From assembly GCF_001598415.1 (NCBI RefSeq), contig NZ_BCYX01000038.1:1-38804 (forward strand): a DNA stretch of 38,804 nt. The letters run 5' to 3'. Made by a program: the position numbers and the translations under genes. Shown here in pieces: positions 8,248 to 17,188 of the stretch; position 1 is the first letter of the stretch, and each line of letters opens with the position of its first letter. The stretch is from Sphingomonas mali NBRC 15500 (GTDB lineage: Bacteria > Pseudomonadota > Alphaproteobacteria > Sphingomonadales > Sphingomonadaceae). A model generated the notes under the pieces. It saw only the letters and a list, made by a program, of their open reading frames with translations. It ran no database searches and had not been told where the DNA came from.

Positions 8248-9288
8248 TCAATCCGCTTCCAGCAGCAGCGTGCCCCGGCTCGATCCGTCGAAGATGCGCA
8301 GGAAGCTTTCGGGCAGCCGCTTGAACCCGACCACGAGCTCGCTCCGATGGACGAGCCGCCCATCGGCATGCCACCGCCGGAGATCAGCGAGCGCCTCCGG
8401 CACGGCGTCGATGAAATCGAAGACGATGAAGCCCTGCAGGCGGAGCCGCCAATAGACCACGCGCATCATGTTGCGCGGCCCCGGTGCGAGCGCGTCGCCA
8501 TCGTCATAGCTGGCGATCTGGCCGCACAGCACGATCCGACCGAACCGCGCCATATGGTCGATCGCGATATCGAGCAGGCGGCCGCCGACATTGTCGAAAA
8601 AGACCTGGATGCCATCGGGGCAAAGCGCGGCAAGGCGTTCGCCGACATCCTCATTCTTATAGTCGATCGCCGCATCGAGCCCGCACACGTCGCGAAGCCA
8701 GGCGCATTTTTCCGGGCCGCCGGCGAGCCCGATCACGCGACATCCGCAGATCCTTGCAATCTGCGCCGCGACCGAGCCGGTGGAACCGGCCGCGCCGGAC
8801 ACTAGGACGGTATCGCCCGGACGGGGCTCCCCAATCCGAAGAAGGCCGAAATACGCGGTCAGGCTGTTGGTCCCGAAGACCCCTTCGAAGTCGTGGAGCG
8901 TGACGTCGACGGGCTTGATCCGCGGCGGGATCGCCGCCGCCGCGGGATCGATCACCTGATAATCCTGCCAGCTCGCCAGCGTGGAGACGATCGCACCGAC
9001 CGGGTAGGCCGGCGCGCGCGACGCGATCACCTCGGCCGTGGTGTTGCCGAGGACCGGCTCACCGACGGCCATCGGCGCGACATTCTGCGCCGTCGTCTTC
9101 ATCCAGCCGCGCATCGCCGGCGAGAAGCGGAAGAGGCGGTTACGCAACAGGATTTCGCCCTCACCGAGCGGCGGTGGTTCATAGGGGCCCGCCCGATAGG
9201 CGAAATCAGCCAGCTGCAGCCGCCCCCTTGGCCGGCGTGCGAGCAGCCATTGGCGGTTGATCATCGGCGTGCCGTCAGTACTGGCCAT
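8248..9288 (-). CDS. NADP-dependent medium-chain (zinc-less MDR) oxidoreductase
   Basis: This 346-residue protein is related to prostaglandin/leukotriene reductases and CurA-type double-bond reductases, which reduce alpha,beta-unsaturated ketones or aldehydes with NADPH. It has GVFGTNSLTAYFGLL, the cofactor motif SGAAGSTGSVAAQIA, IGLAGGPEKCAWL, FDNVGG and GRIVLCGQIASY, the usual motif order of this subgroup. The Cys/His zinc ligands of alcohol dehydrogenases are absent. I keep ATG 9288, 7 bp from the stop of the upstream isomerase gene, although no strong ribosome site precedes it. ATG nine codons later (MINRQWLL) is equally possible. GMC oxidoreductase 1 follows after 35 bp. Confidence 0.85.
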   Translation of the reverse strand: MASTDGTPMINRQWLLARRPRGRLQLADFAYRAGPYEPPPLGEGEILLRNRLFRFSPAMRGWMKTTAQNVAPMAVGEPVLGNTTAEVIASRAPAYPVGAIVSTLASWQDYQVIDPAAAAIPPRIKPVDVTLHDFEGVFGTNSLTAYFGLLRIGEPRPGDTVLVSGAAGSTGSVAAQIARICGCRVIGLAGGPEKCAWLRDVCGLDAAIDYKNEDVGERLAALCPDGIQVFFDNVGGRLLDIAIDHMARFGRIVLCGQIASYDDGDALAPGPRNMMRVVYWRLRLQGFIVFDFIDAVPEALADLRRWHADGRLVHRSELVVGFKRLPESFLRIFDGSSRGTLLLEAD

Positions 9289-9295
9289 GGTGCCG

Positions 9296-10102
9296 TCATC
9301 GTGCGCGCGCCAGAACGGCGCGGGTGCCGGCGATCAGCATCGACGCCCGACCGGCCGCATCCACGCCTTCGCCGTCACGGCGGTGGTTCATCGGGACCTC
9401 GAGCGAGACCGGCAGGTCGGCCGGCACCGCGCGCAGCAGGTCGACCAGCGGAAACTCCCCTTCCCCGGGGACTCGGCGTCCGCCGATCGCCTCGGCGCGC
9501 CATTCCTCCTCGGGCCTGGTCGCCGGGCCGTCGCACAGCTGAAGGTAGCCGATCAACGCGGGATCGAGCGCAGCGATCTCGGCGACGGCAGCGCCGGTCC
9601 GCACGACATGGAGCGCGTCGATCGCCAGCGCGGCGTGCGCGGTGCCCCGAACCCAGTCGGCCGCTTGTTCGAGCGTCGCAACGGTCGGGCTTATCGCCAT
9701 GAACTCGAGATTGGCGATGAGACCGATCTCGCCGGCAAGCATGCAAACGGCCTCGAAATTGTCACGCGCGCGCAGCGGGTCGGGATCGAGGCTGACGACC
9801 GTTACGCTGCGCCCGCCAATCGACCGGCCGGTCTCGAGCGCCGCACGGAACCCTGCGACGTCAGCCGTCGCCGTCAGGAAGCAGGCTTCGATGTTGAGGA
9901 CGCTCAACCCGTGATCGGCGACATGGCGACGGAAGGCCGTTGCTTCGCCGGCCGCGACCAGCGGAAAGCGGATTGCCGGATTGGGCGGGCCCTGGGTGCA
10001 GACGCAGACATGGTCATAGCCTGCCCGCGCCGCCACCTCGACCAGCGTCCAGGGGGTGATCTCGAGGGCGCAGAGCTGATGGAGCGAGATTGCCCGGCTC
10101 AT
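9296..10102 (-). CDS. Sugar phosphate isomerase/epimerase-like TIM-barrel protein
   Basis: This 268-residue protein has the xylose-isomerase-like TIM-barrel pattern: SLHQLCALEITPWTLVEVAARAGYDHV at the first strand (about residues 6-32), a VLNIEACFL strand, IANLEFM, ALAIDALHVVRTG, IGYLQLCDGP and a final LPVSLEVP strand with an acidic ligand. Family members isomerise or epimerise sugars, dehydrate inosose, or act as AP endonuclease-like enzymes. Members in catabolic gene clusters often have no known reaction, and I cannot give one here. It starts at ATG 10102, which overlaps the upstream MFS stop by 4 bp (ATGA), implying translational coupling. Confidence 0.78.
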   Translation of the reverse strand: MSRAISLHQLCALEITPWTLVEVAARAGYDHVCVCTQGPPNPAIRFPLVAAGEATAFRRHVADHGLSVLNIEACFLTATADVAGFRAALETGRSIGGRSVTVVSLDPDPLRARDNFEAVCMLAGEIGLIANLEFMAISPTVATLEQAADWVRGTAHAALAIDALHVVRTGAAVAEIAALDPALIGYLQLCDGPATRPEEEWRAEAIGGRRVPGEGEFPLVDLLRAVPADLPVSLEVPMNHRRDGEGVDAAGRASMLIAGTRAVLARAR

Positions 10103-11358
10103 CGCCGTGCGCTCCCGGTGACGCGCCCCGGCAACAGGACGAAGCCCAGGGTCGCGAAGACGAAGCATGCGATGTGCACGAGGATGGCCACATCATAGCC
10201 GCCGGTGAAATCGTAAAGGAAGCCAGCGAGCGGCGCCGACCCGAAGATGAAGACGACCTTGGGGACATAGGAAAGGCCGAGCACCGCCGCGACATTGTCC
10301 TGACCGAAGATCTCGCTGATCGCGGCACTGTGCAGCGTGAGGATGGCGACCGAACAGATGCCGATCAACGCGACGATCACGATCAGCGGCACATAGCCGA
10401 GCGCCGGCAGCAGCAGCAGCCAGAGGGCGATCTGCGCGACCCCGTTGATCACCAGGGTCGTCCGGGAGCCGATCCGGTCCGACAGCGCACCGAAGATGAC
10501 AGTGCCGAGCAGCCCCGCCCCGGCGTACGCCGACAACAGGAGCGACGAGGCTTCGAGCGAGAACCCCCGACCCGTTGCCAACGGAATGATATGCACCGTG
10601 ATGGTCGATCCCGCGCCCGTCAGGATCCCGACGCCCAGGCTCAGCGCCCAGAACGCGCGGGTATGCAGGATCGCGCCGGTGGTGAGCTGCGCCGGTCGAA
10701 CCGCGACGGCAGGGCCGGCCGCGCAGCCGGATCCCGCCGGCCGGTCGATCACCAGGAGCATCAGCACCGAGGCCGCGAGGTAGAGGCCCGCGATTACCAG
10801 GAAGGCGGCGCGCATCCCTTCGGCATCGACCACCCGCGCGAGGATCGGCGGAAAGAAGAACAGGACGATCGTCATGTTGACGATCCCAAGCGCCTTGCCG
10901 CGATTGCCCGCGAACCAGTTGCTCACCAGGGTGGATGCCGGGAGATAGCCCAAAAGGCAGATTCCGGGCCCGATGAGGAAGGCGTAGATCGCCAACACCT
11001 CGTAGATGCCGGTCACCACGGTCAGGCCGAAATAGCCAAGCGCGCTGAGCAGGCCGCCCAGGCACATCACATAGCGCAGCCGGACGCGGTTGAGCCGTGC
11101 ACCGAGCAGCGGCGACAGGATCGACAGCGCGAGGAACAGGAGGCCCGCCGCCGTCGACACGAGGCCTCTACCGGTATGGAATTCGGTCTCGAAGCTCTTC
11201 ATCAAGGGGCCCAGGCTGCCGAAGCTCAGGCCCAAGGCGAAATTCTGCGCGAGCGTGGCGAGTGCCACCATCCGCCAGCCCGTGCGCGCGGTCGCACGGG
11301 CGGTGGCGACGTCCGATCCGTTCGGACGGTCGATGCGGGACGCCGCCACCCCAGTCAC
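10099..11358 (-). CDS. MFS transporter 1
   Basis: This 419-residue major-facilitator protein is dominated by about 12 hydrophobic segments. The loop GARLNRVRLRYVM after the second segment and GALSDRIGSRT in the second half match the MFS A-motif. It resembles the monocarboxylate/oxalate-formate branch (inference from overall pattern only). I place the start at GTG 11358, 4 bp after the TonB receptor stop codon at 11363-11365, because the open frame upstream of that lies inside the receptor gene. The ribosome site is weak, so coupling to receptor translation is likely. It is co-transcribed with TonB receptor 1, so the two probably move the same substrate across the outer and inner membranes. 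Confidence 0.88.
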   Translation of the reverse strand: MTGVAASRIDRPNGSDVATARATARTGWRMVALATLAQNFALGLSFGSLGPLMKSFETEFHTGRGLVSTAAGLLFLALSILSPLLGARLNRVRLRYVMCLGGLLSALGYFGLTVVTGIYEVLAIYAFLIGPGICLLGYLPASTLVSNWFAGNRGKALGIVNMTIVLFFFPPILARVVDAEGMRAAFLVIAGLYLAASVLMLLVIDRPAGSGCAAGPAVAVRPAQLTTGAILHTRAFWALSLGVGILTGAGSTITVHIIPLATGRGFSLEASSLLLSAYAGAGLLGTVIFGALSDRIGSRTTLVINGVAQIALWLLLLPALGYVPLIVIVALIGICSVAILTLHSAAISEIFGQDNVAAVLGLSYVPKVVFIFGSAPLAGFLYDFTGGYDVAILVHIACFVFATLGFVLLPGRVTGSARR

Positions 11359-11362
11359 GCGA

Positions 11363-13816
11363 TCAGAACCGGTACGAGGCTTGGAGCAGGACCTCGCGCG
11401 GCCGCTGGACAGCGGCACCGATCGTCCCGCCGGTGCCGCCGGGCTTATCGACGCCCGCAACCATGTAATAGGTGTTGGTGAGATTCCGCCCGATCAGCGC
11501 GAGCTCCCAGCCCTTGTCGGCGATCAGGCGAACCGATCCGTTGAGGCGCCAGAAGCTCTTCTGGAGCGAGACCGGGTTGTGGTTCTCCTGGGCGAAATAG
11601 CTCGAGCTGTAGTCGCCATCGAGCGACAGGCCGAGGCTGAGGCCGTCCGTGATCGGCTTCGTGTAGTTCGCGCCCATATTCATCACCCAGAGCGGGGCAC
11701 GCGTCAGCGGTGTTCCGGTGAGGTTCTGGCCGGCGACGCCGTTGGTGACGATGCACCCCTGGGCAGCCGTCTGGCCGCTATAGCAGGGCGATCCCGGGAA
11801 GCTCAGATACTTGGCCTTGTTATAGCCGAAGCCGCCCCGCAAGGTGAGTTCGTTGATCGGCCGCCATTCGCCCGCGAACTCGACACCTTGGGTGCGCGCC
11901 TTGGCGGCATTGCGCAGCGTATAGCCCAGCGTCGCCGCGTTGAACGAGGTCAGCTGCAGGTTGTTGAAATCATAGCTGTACCCGGTGAGCGAAACGCGCA
12001 GCCGCCGGTTGAACAACTCGGCCTTGTAGCCGATCTCGCCCCCCGAGGCGGTCTCACTGCCGAAGCGCAGATTGGCCGCCGTGGCGTTGGCCGCGATGTT
12101 GCCGGGTTGGGAGAAGCCGCCGGATTTGTAGCCGGTCTTGTAGGCGGCATAAAGCGTCGAGCTCGGCGTCGGGCGCCAGGTCAGCGTCGCCTCGGGCGAA
12201 TAATTGCTGTCGGCGAACTTGCCCGTGATGTTGGTGCCGACCGGCAGGAACGGCAGGCCCGCATGGACATAAGTGTCGCGCAGCCGGAGCAGGTCGCGCG
12301 TCTCGCGCGTGTAACGGACGCCCCCGGCAAGTTCGAGCGTGTCGGTCAGCTTCCAGCGCGCTTGCCCGAAGAGCGAGATCGTCTCACCGCGCGAGGCGAT
12401 ATCGGTGATGTAGCTGAGGTACCGACCCTGCGCATCGGGACCGACAAAGGCGACGAGCGACGCCGAAGGGTCGGCGATGTCGTTGCGCTCGTAATAGCCG
12501 CCGAGCGTGACGTTCACCGGCGCGTCAAAATCGGTAACGACGCGCAGTTCCTGCGAATATTGGTGGCTCTTCTCGGTGTTGTAGCCCCAGATGCGGCTGG
12601 TCCCGGTATAGGTAAATTCGTCGAAGCCGCGGGTGTTTAGGTAGAGGAAGCCGGTCGTCGAGGTGATCGTCACCTTGTCGAGCTTGTAGTTCATCACCAG
12701 CGAGGCGATCGCCGCTTCCTGCTTGGTGAGCGGCTTGCCGTCGGCAGGCGGCCCCGGCCAGTCCTTGAGATAGGCGAGCGGGATCGCGCTCGACGAGCGC
12801 TGCTGGTCGAGCTTGCAATTGTCGGAAAGGTCGACGACGCCGAACGTCGTTGGGTGCGCGATCCCGGGAGCGCAGACCGCCTGGGTCGCGCCGGAGTCGC
12901 TGTTGGTGCGCAGCCGGCCAGCCGTGACCTTGAGCGTCGCGTCGAAACGGCTCGACGGCTCATAGATCAGAGTGAAGCGCCCGATGAGCTCCTTGTCGGC
13001 CGGCTGGCGTACGCCAAGCGCTCCCGGAAGCGGGTTGGCGGCATCGAATGGATTGGCCATCGGCGGCGCGGTGTTGCGCACCCAACCGGCCATCGACGAT
13101 GCGCGGACGGCGATGCGTGCGCGCAGCGTCGAGCTGACCGGACCGCCGATCGCCGCCTCCAGATATTTCTCGTCGGCGACGAACTCATAGCCCGCACGGA
13201 CATAGCCGGAGAGGCGGTCGGTCGGGTTGGCGCTCGACATGGAGATGACACCGGCCGGGCTGTTCTTGCCGAAGAAGAGGGATTGCGGCCCTTTGAGCAC
13301 CTCGACCTGCTGCAGATCGAAGGTGCCGAGCCGCACGAAACGCCCGCGGCTGACCATCACGCCATCGATGTTGAGCGATACCGACTGCTGGATGCCGACA
13401 TCGGTCGCGGGCGAGCCGATCCCGCGAATGGTGAAACTCGCGCCCGCACCGGAACCCGCCTGGGCGATGATGACCTGAGGCGCGAGTTGACCGATCTTCT
13501 TGAGATCGGGGGTGCCGTAGCGCTGGAGGTCAGCCGCTTCGAGCGCGGTCACCGCGACCGGCACAGAGATCAGCGATTCGGATCGACGCCGCGCGGTGAC
13601 GACGATCTCATCCAGCCCGCCCGTGTCGGACTGCGCATTTTGCGGTGCTGCGGCACGCGGCGCGGCATCGGCCGGCTTCGCCGCCGGCGTGGCCGTAGGC
13701 GTTGCGCCGTCGCTCTGCTGCGCCCAAGCGGGCGCTCCGGCCAGCATCGCGACAATCGCGGCGCCGGTGAGCATAGACGTACGCAACGCACGACAAGGTG
13801 ATGTGATAATAGCCAT
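11363..13816 (-). CDS. TonB-dependent outer-membrane receptor 1
   Basis: This 817-residue outer-membrane receptor would import a substrate using TonB/ExbBD energy. It has a signal peptide (hydrophobic LTGAAIVAMLAGAPAWA, predicted cleavage after A32), an Ala/Pro/Gln-rich segment, TonB box DEIVVTARR at about 69-77, a plug with ILKGPQS-like LKGPQSLFFGKNSPAGVI, and a 22-strand-type beta barrel ending in Tyr-Arg-Phe. The start at ATG 13816 has GAGAGG 5 nt upstream; the in-frame ATG at 13834 would incorporate the ribosome site. It heads the run with MFS 1, isomerase, MDR and GMC 1. A DNA element shared with TonB receptor 2 lies 79 bp upstream. Substrate unknown; in sphingomonads such receptors often import catabolic substrates rather than siderophores. 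Confidence 0.93.
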   Translation of the reverse strand: MAIITSPCRALRTSMLTGAAIVAMLAGAPAWAQQSDGATPTATPAAKPADAAPRAAAPQNAQSDTGGLDEIVVTARRRSESLISVPVAVTALEAADLQRYGTPDLKKIGQLAPQVIIAQAGSGAGASFTIRGIGSPATDVGIQQSVSLNIDGVMVSRGRFVRLGTFDLQQVEVLKGPQSLFFGKNSPAGVISMSSANPTDRLSGYVRAGYEFVADEKYLEAAIGGPVSSTLRARIAVRASSMAGWVRNTAPPMANPFDAANPLPGALGVRQPADKELIGRFTLIYEPSSRFDATLKVTAGRLRTNSDSGATQAVCAPGIAHPTTFGVVDLSDNCKLDQQRSSSAIPLAYLKDWPGPPADGKPLTKQEAAIASLVMNYKLDKVTITSTTGFLYLNTRGFDEFTYTGTSRIWGYNTEKSHQYSQELRVVTDFDAPVNVTLGGYYERNDIADPSASLVAFVGPDAQGRYLSYITDIASRGETISLFGQARWKLTDTLELAGGVRYTRETRDLLRLRDTYVHAGLPFLPVGTNITGKFADSNYSPEATLTWRPTPSSTLYAAYKTGYKSGGFSQPGNIAANATAANLRFGSETASGGEIGYKAELFNRRLRVSLTGYSYDFNNLQLTSFNAATLGYTLRNAAKARTQGVEFAGEWRPINELTLRGGFGYNKAKYLSFPGSPCYSGQTAAQGCIVTNGVAGQNLTGTPLTRAPLWVMNMGANYTKPITDGLSLGLSLDGDYSSSYFAQENHNPVSLQKSFWRLNGSVRLIADKGWELALIGRNLTNTYYMVAGVDKPGGTGGTIGAAVQRPREVLLQASYRF

Positions 13817-13894
13817 TTCGCCTCTCCCTCCCAATTTTCGGCGCCTGTTGTTGCGCTCTGGTCCGGGAGCATAAGGCGACGCGGGAAGAGGCGA

Positions 13895-13922
13895 TCATGA
13901 TCAGTTTTGTGATGATCCATCG
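13895..13922. promoter_or_regulatory. Conserved 28-bp element upstream of TonB receptor 1
   Basis: On the + strand this reads TCATGATCAGTTTTGT, then 5 variable bases, then TCCATCG. The same element lies at 28831-28858 upstream of TonB receptor 2, with 23 of 28 positions identical and nearly the same distance to the start codon (78 versus 74 nt between). It is probably a regulator-binding or promoter element shared by the two receptors. The 207-bp gap (13817-14023) that holds it separates receptor 1 from the upstream GST gene. Confidence 0.6.
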
Positions 13923-14023
13923 CGCGAAACCATGGATAGCCGCCGCGATGTTCGGGATCGACGGACAGCTCTTTGGGCGCACGGAATGGCGCGCGCATCG
14001 ACTATCCGATTACTGGGAAGCGA

Positions 14024-14827
14024 TCAGGCGGCGAGTGGCGCCGAGCGGAGCGCATCGAGGAACTGCCCACGGGCCGGCTCGATCGACCCGACCAATTGAC
14101 CGAGCAATTGCCGATCGGCCAACTCGACCAGCTGGCGCACACTGGGCCGGCCCGACAGCTTCTTCCACCAGGCGGTGGTAGCGGGCAGGCTTTCCTCCCA
14201 GGCCGGCGCGAAACCGAATTCCTCGAGCCTGAGCATGATCGGCGTGATCGCGCATTCCGCCAAGGTCATGCGGTCACCGACCAGCCAGCCCTTTTGCGAG
14301 ACCGCTGCCTCGATCCGCTGCAGCATGCCGCGCAATACCGACAGGCCCCAGGGAATATAGCCGGAGGCGAGTCCATTGCGCACCGCGTCCTCGCGCAGGC
14401 GTCGGCTCTGATAATCGACCATCGCGTCGAGCATGGCGGCGAATTCAGGCTCCTGCTCGGGCAACCGAAACAGCGAGCGGATGAAGGTGGCGGACGAGAT
14501 CGTCACCAGGCCGATGAAGAATTTGTCGTCGACCAGTTTCATCCACAAGGTCATGTCGGCGCGGTCGCTCGGATCATCGGGTTGCAGCGACGGGCCGGGG
14601 AAGGCCTCGTCGATATAGCGCAAGATGACCGAGGATTCGGTCAGCGCCCGGCCGTCGTCGCGCACCAGGGTCGGCACAACGCCCTCGGGGTTGAGCGCGC
14701 GATATTCCGGGGTCGCGAGATAGTCGCGCTGAACCTCGATCGTCTCGATCGACGCCCCCTTCTCGATCATCGTGAACAGCGCTTTGCGGGCACAGGTCGA
14801 ATGGTGCATCACGTAGAGCTTGGGCAT
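14024..14827 (-). CDS. Glutathione S-transferase family protein
   Basis: This 267-residue protein has a thioredoxin-fold N-terminal GST domain: MPKLYVMHHSTCARKALF with C12 near the usual active-site position, NPEGVVPTLV containing the cis-Pro, and the glutathione gamma-Glu-binding ESSVILRYIDE. An all-helical C-terminal domain follows, with the N-capping-type sequence GDRMTLAECAITPIMLRL. Family members conjugate glutathione to electrophiles such as epoxides, or act as ring-opening or ether-cleaving enzymes in sphingomonad aromatic catabolism. The precise role is not visible. It starts at ATG 14827 with only a weak upstream purine site. The bicupin gene lies 33 bp upstream in the same direction. 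Confidence 0.85.
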   Translation of the reverse strand: MPKLYVMHHSTCARKALFTMIEKGASIETIEVQRDYLATPEYRALNPEGVVPTLVRDDGRALTESSVILRYIDEAFPGPSLQPDDPSDRADMTLWMKLVDDKFFIGLVTISSATFIRSLFRLPEQEPEFAAMLDAMVDYQSRRLREDAVRNGLASGYIPWGLSVLRGMLQRIEAAVSQKGWLVGDRMTLAECAITPIMLRLEEFGFAPAWEESLPATTAWWKKLSGRPSVRQLVELADRQLLGQLVGSIEPARGQFLDALRSAPLAA

Positions 14828-14860
14828 GGAGGTATTTTCCGAGATCGCGCCGGCGTGGCG

Positions 14861-15646
14861 TTATTGGAGAATGCGGACTTCGATCGCCTCGAAGTCGTCC
14901 GAGACAGCGACGTCGTGGCGCTCGGTGCCCGGCGGCACGACGAGGATATCACCTTTCTCCAGGCGGTCGGGCTCGGCGGCCTCGCCGCTCTCGATCCAGC
15001 CCTGGGTGACGACGAGAAGGCGGACCTTATCGTCATGGACACGCACCGTCGGCGCAAACGGCAGCACCCGCGAACGCCAGATCCGCCGCAGATCGTACCT
15101 ATCCGCGTAAGAAGCTTCGACCGGATAGACGAAGAACTCGAGTCCGCCCGCGACCTCCGTGCGCGTCGCGGCGGACGGTCCCCAAACCCGTGCCTGGCTG
15201 CCGCTTCCTGCCGGCGGCACGTCGGTCTCCGTCGTGCCGAACTCCCCCGGAAAGGTCAGCTCCAGCACCTGATAGTCGGCGGACGGCGCGAGCGCGGTGT
15301 GGACCACGCCGCCGGGGATAAACATGATCTCCCCGGCATGCGCGCGGACATGGAGATCATCGGCGAGGCCGAGGGCGAGCGAGCCGCTCAACACGATCGC
15401 GATCTGCATACCGCAATTGTGGACATGCCAGTCGCTGACGAACGCCGGCTTGTCGATGAAATTGCCCGCGACGGTGGCAACGCCCCGCGCCGCACCGTCG
15501 GTCGCCTCCTGGAGCCGGTAGTCGATCAGATGGCCGAACACCGCACGGTGCGCGTCGCCATCGCCCGAGCCGCCACCGATCGCGACGATGTGATCCTTCG
15601 CCTTGCGGATGCCGATGCGGGGCTCAGCAATGATCTCGGTCGCCAA
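14861..15646 (-). CDS. Bicupin domain protein
   Basis: This 261-residue protein has two cupin repeats. The first (about residues 70-125) contains DWHVHNCGMQIAIVLSG and a later GEIMFIPGGVVHTAL; its HVH and late His fit a metal site. The second (about 195-255) has VRLLVVTQGWIESG and KGDILVVPPGTERHDV and seems less complete in metal ligands. Cupins of this type may be dioxygenases, isomerases or sensors, and I cannot choose. The start is TTG 15646: AAGGAGAGG lies 3-9 nt upstream and no in-frame ATG is available at the N-terminus. It lies between MFS 2 (79 bp upstream) and the GST gene, in the same direction. Confidence 0.8.
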   Translation of the reverse strand: MATEIIAEPRIGIRKAKDHIVAIGGGSGDGDAHRAVFGHLIDYRLQEATDGAARGVATVAGNFIDKPAFVSDWHVHNCGMQIAIVLSGSLALGLADDLHVRAHAGEIMFIPGGVVHTALAPSADYQVLELTFPGEFGTTETDVPPAGSGSQARVWGPSAATRTEVAGGLEFFVYPVEASYADRYDLRRIWRSRVLPFAPTVRVHDDKVRLLVVTQGWIESGEAAEPDRLEKGDILVVPPGTERHDVAVSDDFEAIEVRILQ

Positions 15647-15725
15647 CGGCCTCTCCTTTTCCGATTTGCCTGGCCGACCCTATCAGCGCCCGGTCAGCGG
15701 CTGGCATCATGATTCTGGTGACCGG

Positions 15726-16961
15726 TCATGCTGGCTGCTGATGCCGCAAGCTCTGGTTGAAGGCCGGCAGCAGCAGGAACAGGAGAGCGGAGCAGGCGAT
15801 CCCGGCGGTGGCCGCCGCCTGGATCGTCCCATAGCCGCCGGTCAGGTCGACCGAGAGCCCGTAGAGCGAGGTCGATGAGATCGTGCCGCCGACCATGATC
15901 ATCCAGAGCAGGCCATAGGCGCGACCGAACAAGGCGGGCGGGAAATAGCGCGACACGAGATAGGCGGCGAGGTCGAACTCGGCACCGATCACCAGGCCGA
16001 CCGCCACTGCGCCGACGATCGCCGACCAGGACGCGCCGACCGCAAGAGTGCCGATGCCGAGGGCGGCGACCAGGCTCACCACGGTCGCGACGCGCGGGGC
16101 GAACAGGCGGTCGATCACGAAACCGATGCTCAGGCGCGCAACGATCATGACCGCCCCGATCAGCCCGGCCGCGAGCGTCGCCTCGGAGCGTGGCACGCCC
16201 TGGTCGAGCAGCATCGGAATGAAATGGAACAGATTGCCCGTCGCCGATATCTGGATGAGGAAGAAGGCGAGCCCCAATTTCCAGAACACGCTCGACCGCA
16301 GCACCTCGCCGAGGCCGCCCTGCTCGACCTGCCGCCGGGCACCGTCGGCGCTCGCCCGGCAGCTCGGATGGCGGGCGACAGGGATGGCGATGAGGGGAAT
16401 GCACAGGGCCACCAGCCCGGCGAGCGCGAGATAGGCGACCCGCCAGCCTTCGGCATCGATCAGATTGCCGAGCAGCCGAGGGGCCAGCATGCTGGTGATG
16501 CCCACACCCAGCAGGCCGAGGCCGAGCGCCGCGCCGCGGGCGGCATCGAAGGCGCCGGTCAGGATCCGCGACATGACGAGCGAGGACGCCCCCGCCCCGA
16601 GCAGGCCGAGCACCGCGAAAATCGCGAGAAAGGCCGGATAGCTGTTCGGGAGAGCGGCAAAGGCGACGAACGCCGCCACCGTCGCCACGAGCGACAAGGG
16701 CACCATCACGGCCACCCCGTGGCGGTCGGCGAGGCTTCCCACGGCGGGCGCCGTCAACGCCATCATCAGGCCATAGATGGTGAAGCCGAACGAGAGCGCG
16801 CCGCGGCTCCAGCCAAACTCGTGCTGGAGCGCGGGAATGAAGATGCCGGCGGTATAGGGGATGAGGACTGTGGGGCCGGCCGCGCTGCCGATCATCACGG
16901 CAACGATGAGCGGCCAATGCTGCCTCAACTCGGCATATCCCTGCCCGTGCTGATCGCTCAA
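15726..16961 (-). CDS. MFS transporter 2
   Basis: This 411-residue major-facilitator protein has about 12 membrane segments. Its first segment is LIVAVMIGSAAGPTVLIPYTAG; a GSLADRHGVAVMV loop gives the MFS A-motif, and FVIDRLFAPRVATV lies at the equivalent place in the second half. It would be an inner-membrane importer or exporter of an organic acid or small metabolite. The start is TTG 16961 with GAGGAG 7 nt upstream. The next in-frame ATG lies within the first membrane helix, and the 45 in-frame codons upstream are atypical. It is divergent from GMC oxidoreductase 2 across 227 bp and is followed by the bicupin gene. Confidence 0.87.
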   Translation of the reverse strand: MSDQHGQGYAELRQHWPLIVAVMIGSAAGPTVLIPYTAGIFIPALQHEFGWSRGALSFGFTIYGLMMALTAPAVGSLADRHGVAVMVPLSLVATVAAFVAFAALPNSYPAFLAIFAVLGLLGAGASSLVMSRILTGAFDAARGAALGLGLLGVGITSMLAPRLLGNLIDAEGWRVAYLALAGLVALCIPLIAIPVARHPSCRASADGARRQVEQGGLGEVLRSSVFWKLGLAFFLIQISATGNLFHFIPMLLDQGVPRSEATLAAGLIGAVMIVARLSIGFVIDRLFAPRVATVVSLVAALGIGTLAVGASWSAIVGAVAVGLVIGAEFDLAAYLVSRYFPPALFGRAYGLLWMIMVGGTISSTSLYGLSVDLTGGYGTIQAAATAGIACSALLFLLLPAFNQSLRHQQPA

Positions 16962-17188
16962 TCCCGCTCTCCTCGATCCCGGATCGACGTCCGGCGGCAA
17001 GACCGTAGCATTCGGACGCCGGCACGCTCCATGATGAAACCAGTTGCGCCTTATGGGTTCTTTTGATGAGCGATTTGCGGGCCGCCGCTCTAGCACTGGC
17101 CGAAACCTGTCAGATCACAAGGGGGGCGGAGGCATGCACGGCGTGCGAGGCGAGGCGATATCCGGTTCCAGCCGATCGGACGGCGCCG

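Noticed and set aside
17066..17188. 41-residue N-terminal extension of GMC oxidoreductase 2 from ATG 17066
   Set aside because: It has no ribosome site, is unlike GMC N-termini and lies in the divergent promoter gap. A strong GGGGGGCGGAGG before ATG 17134 is out of frame. It is not fully excluded.
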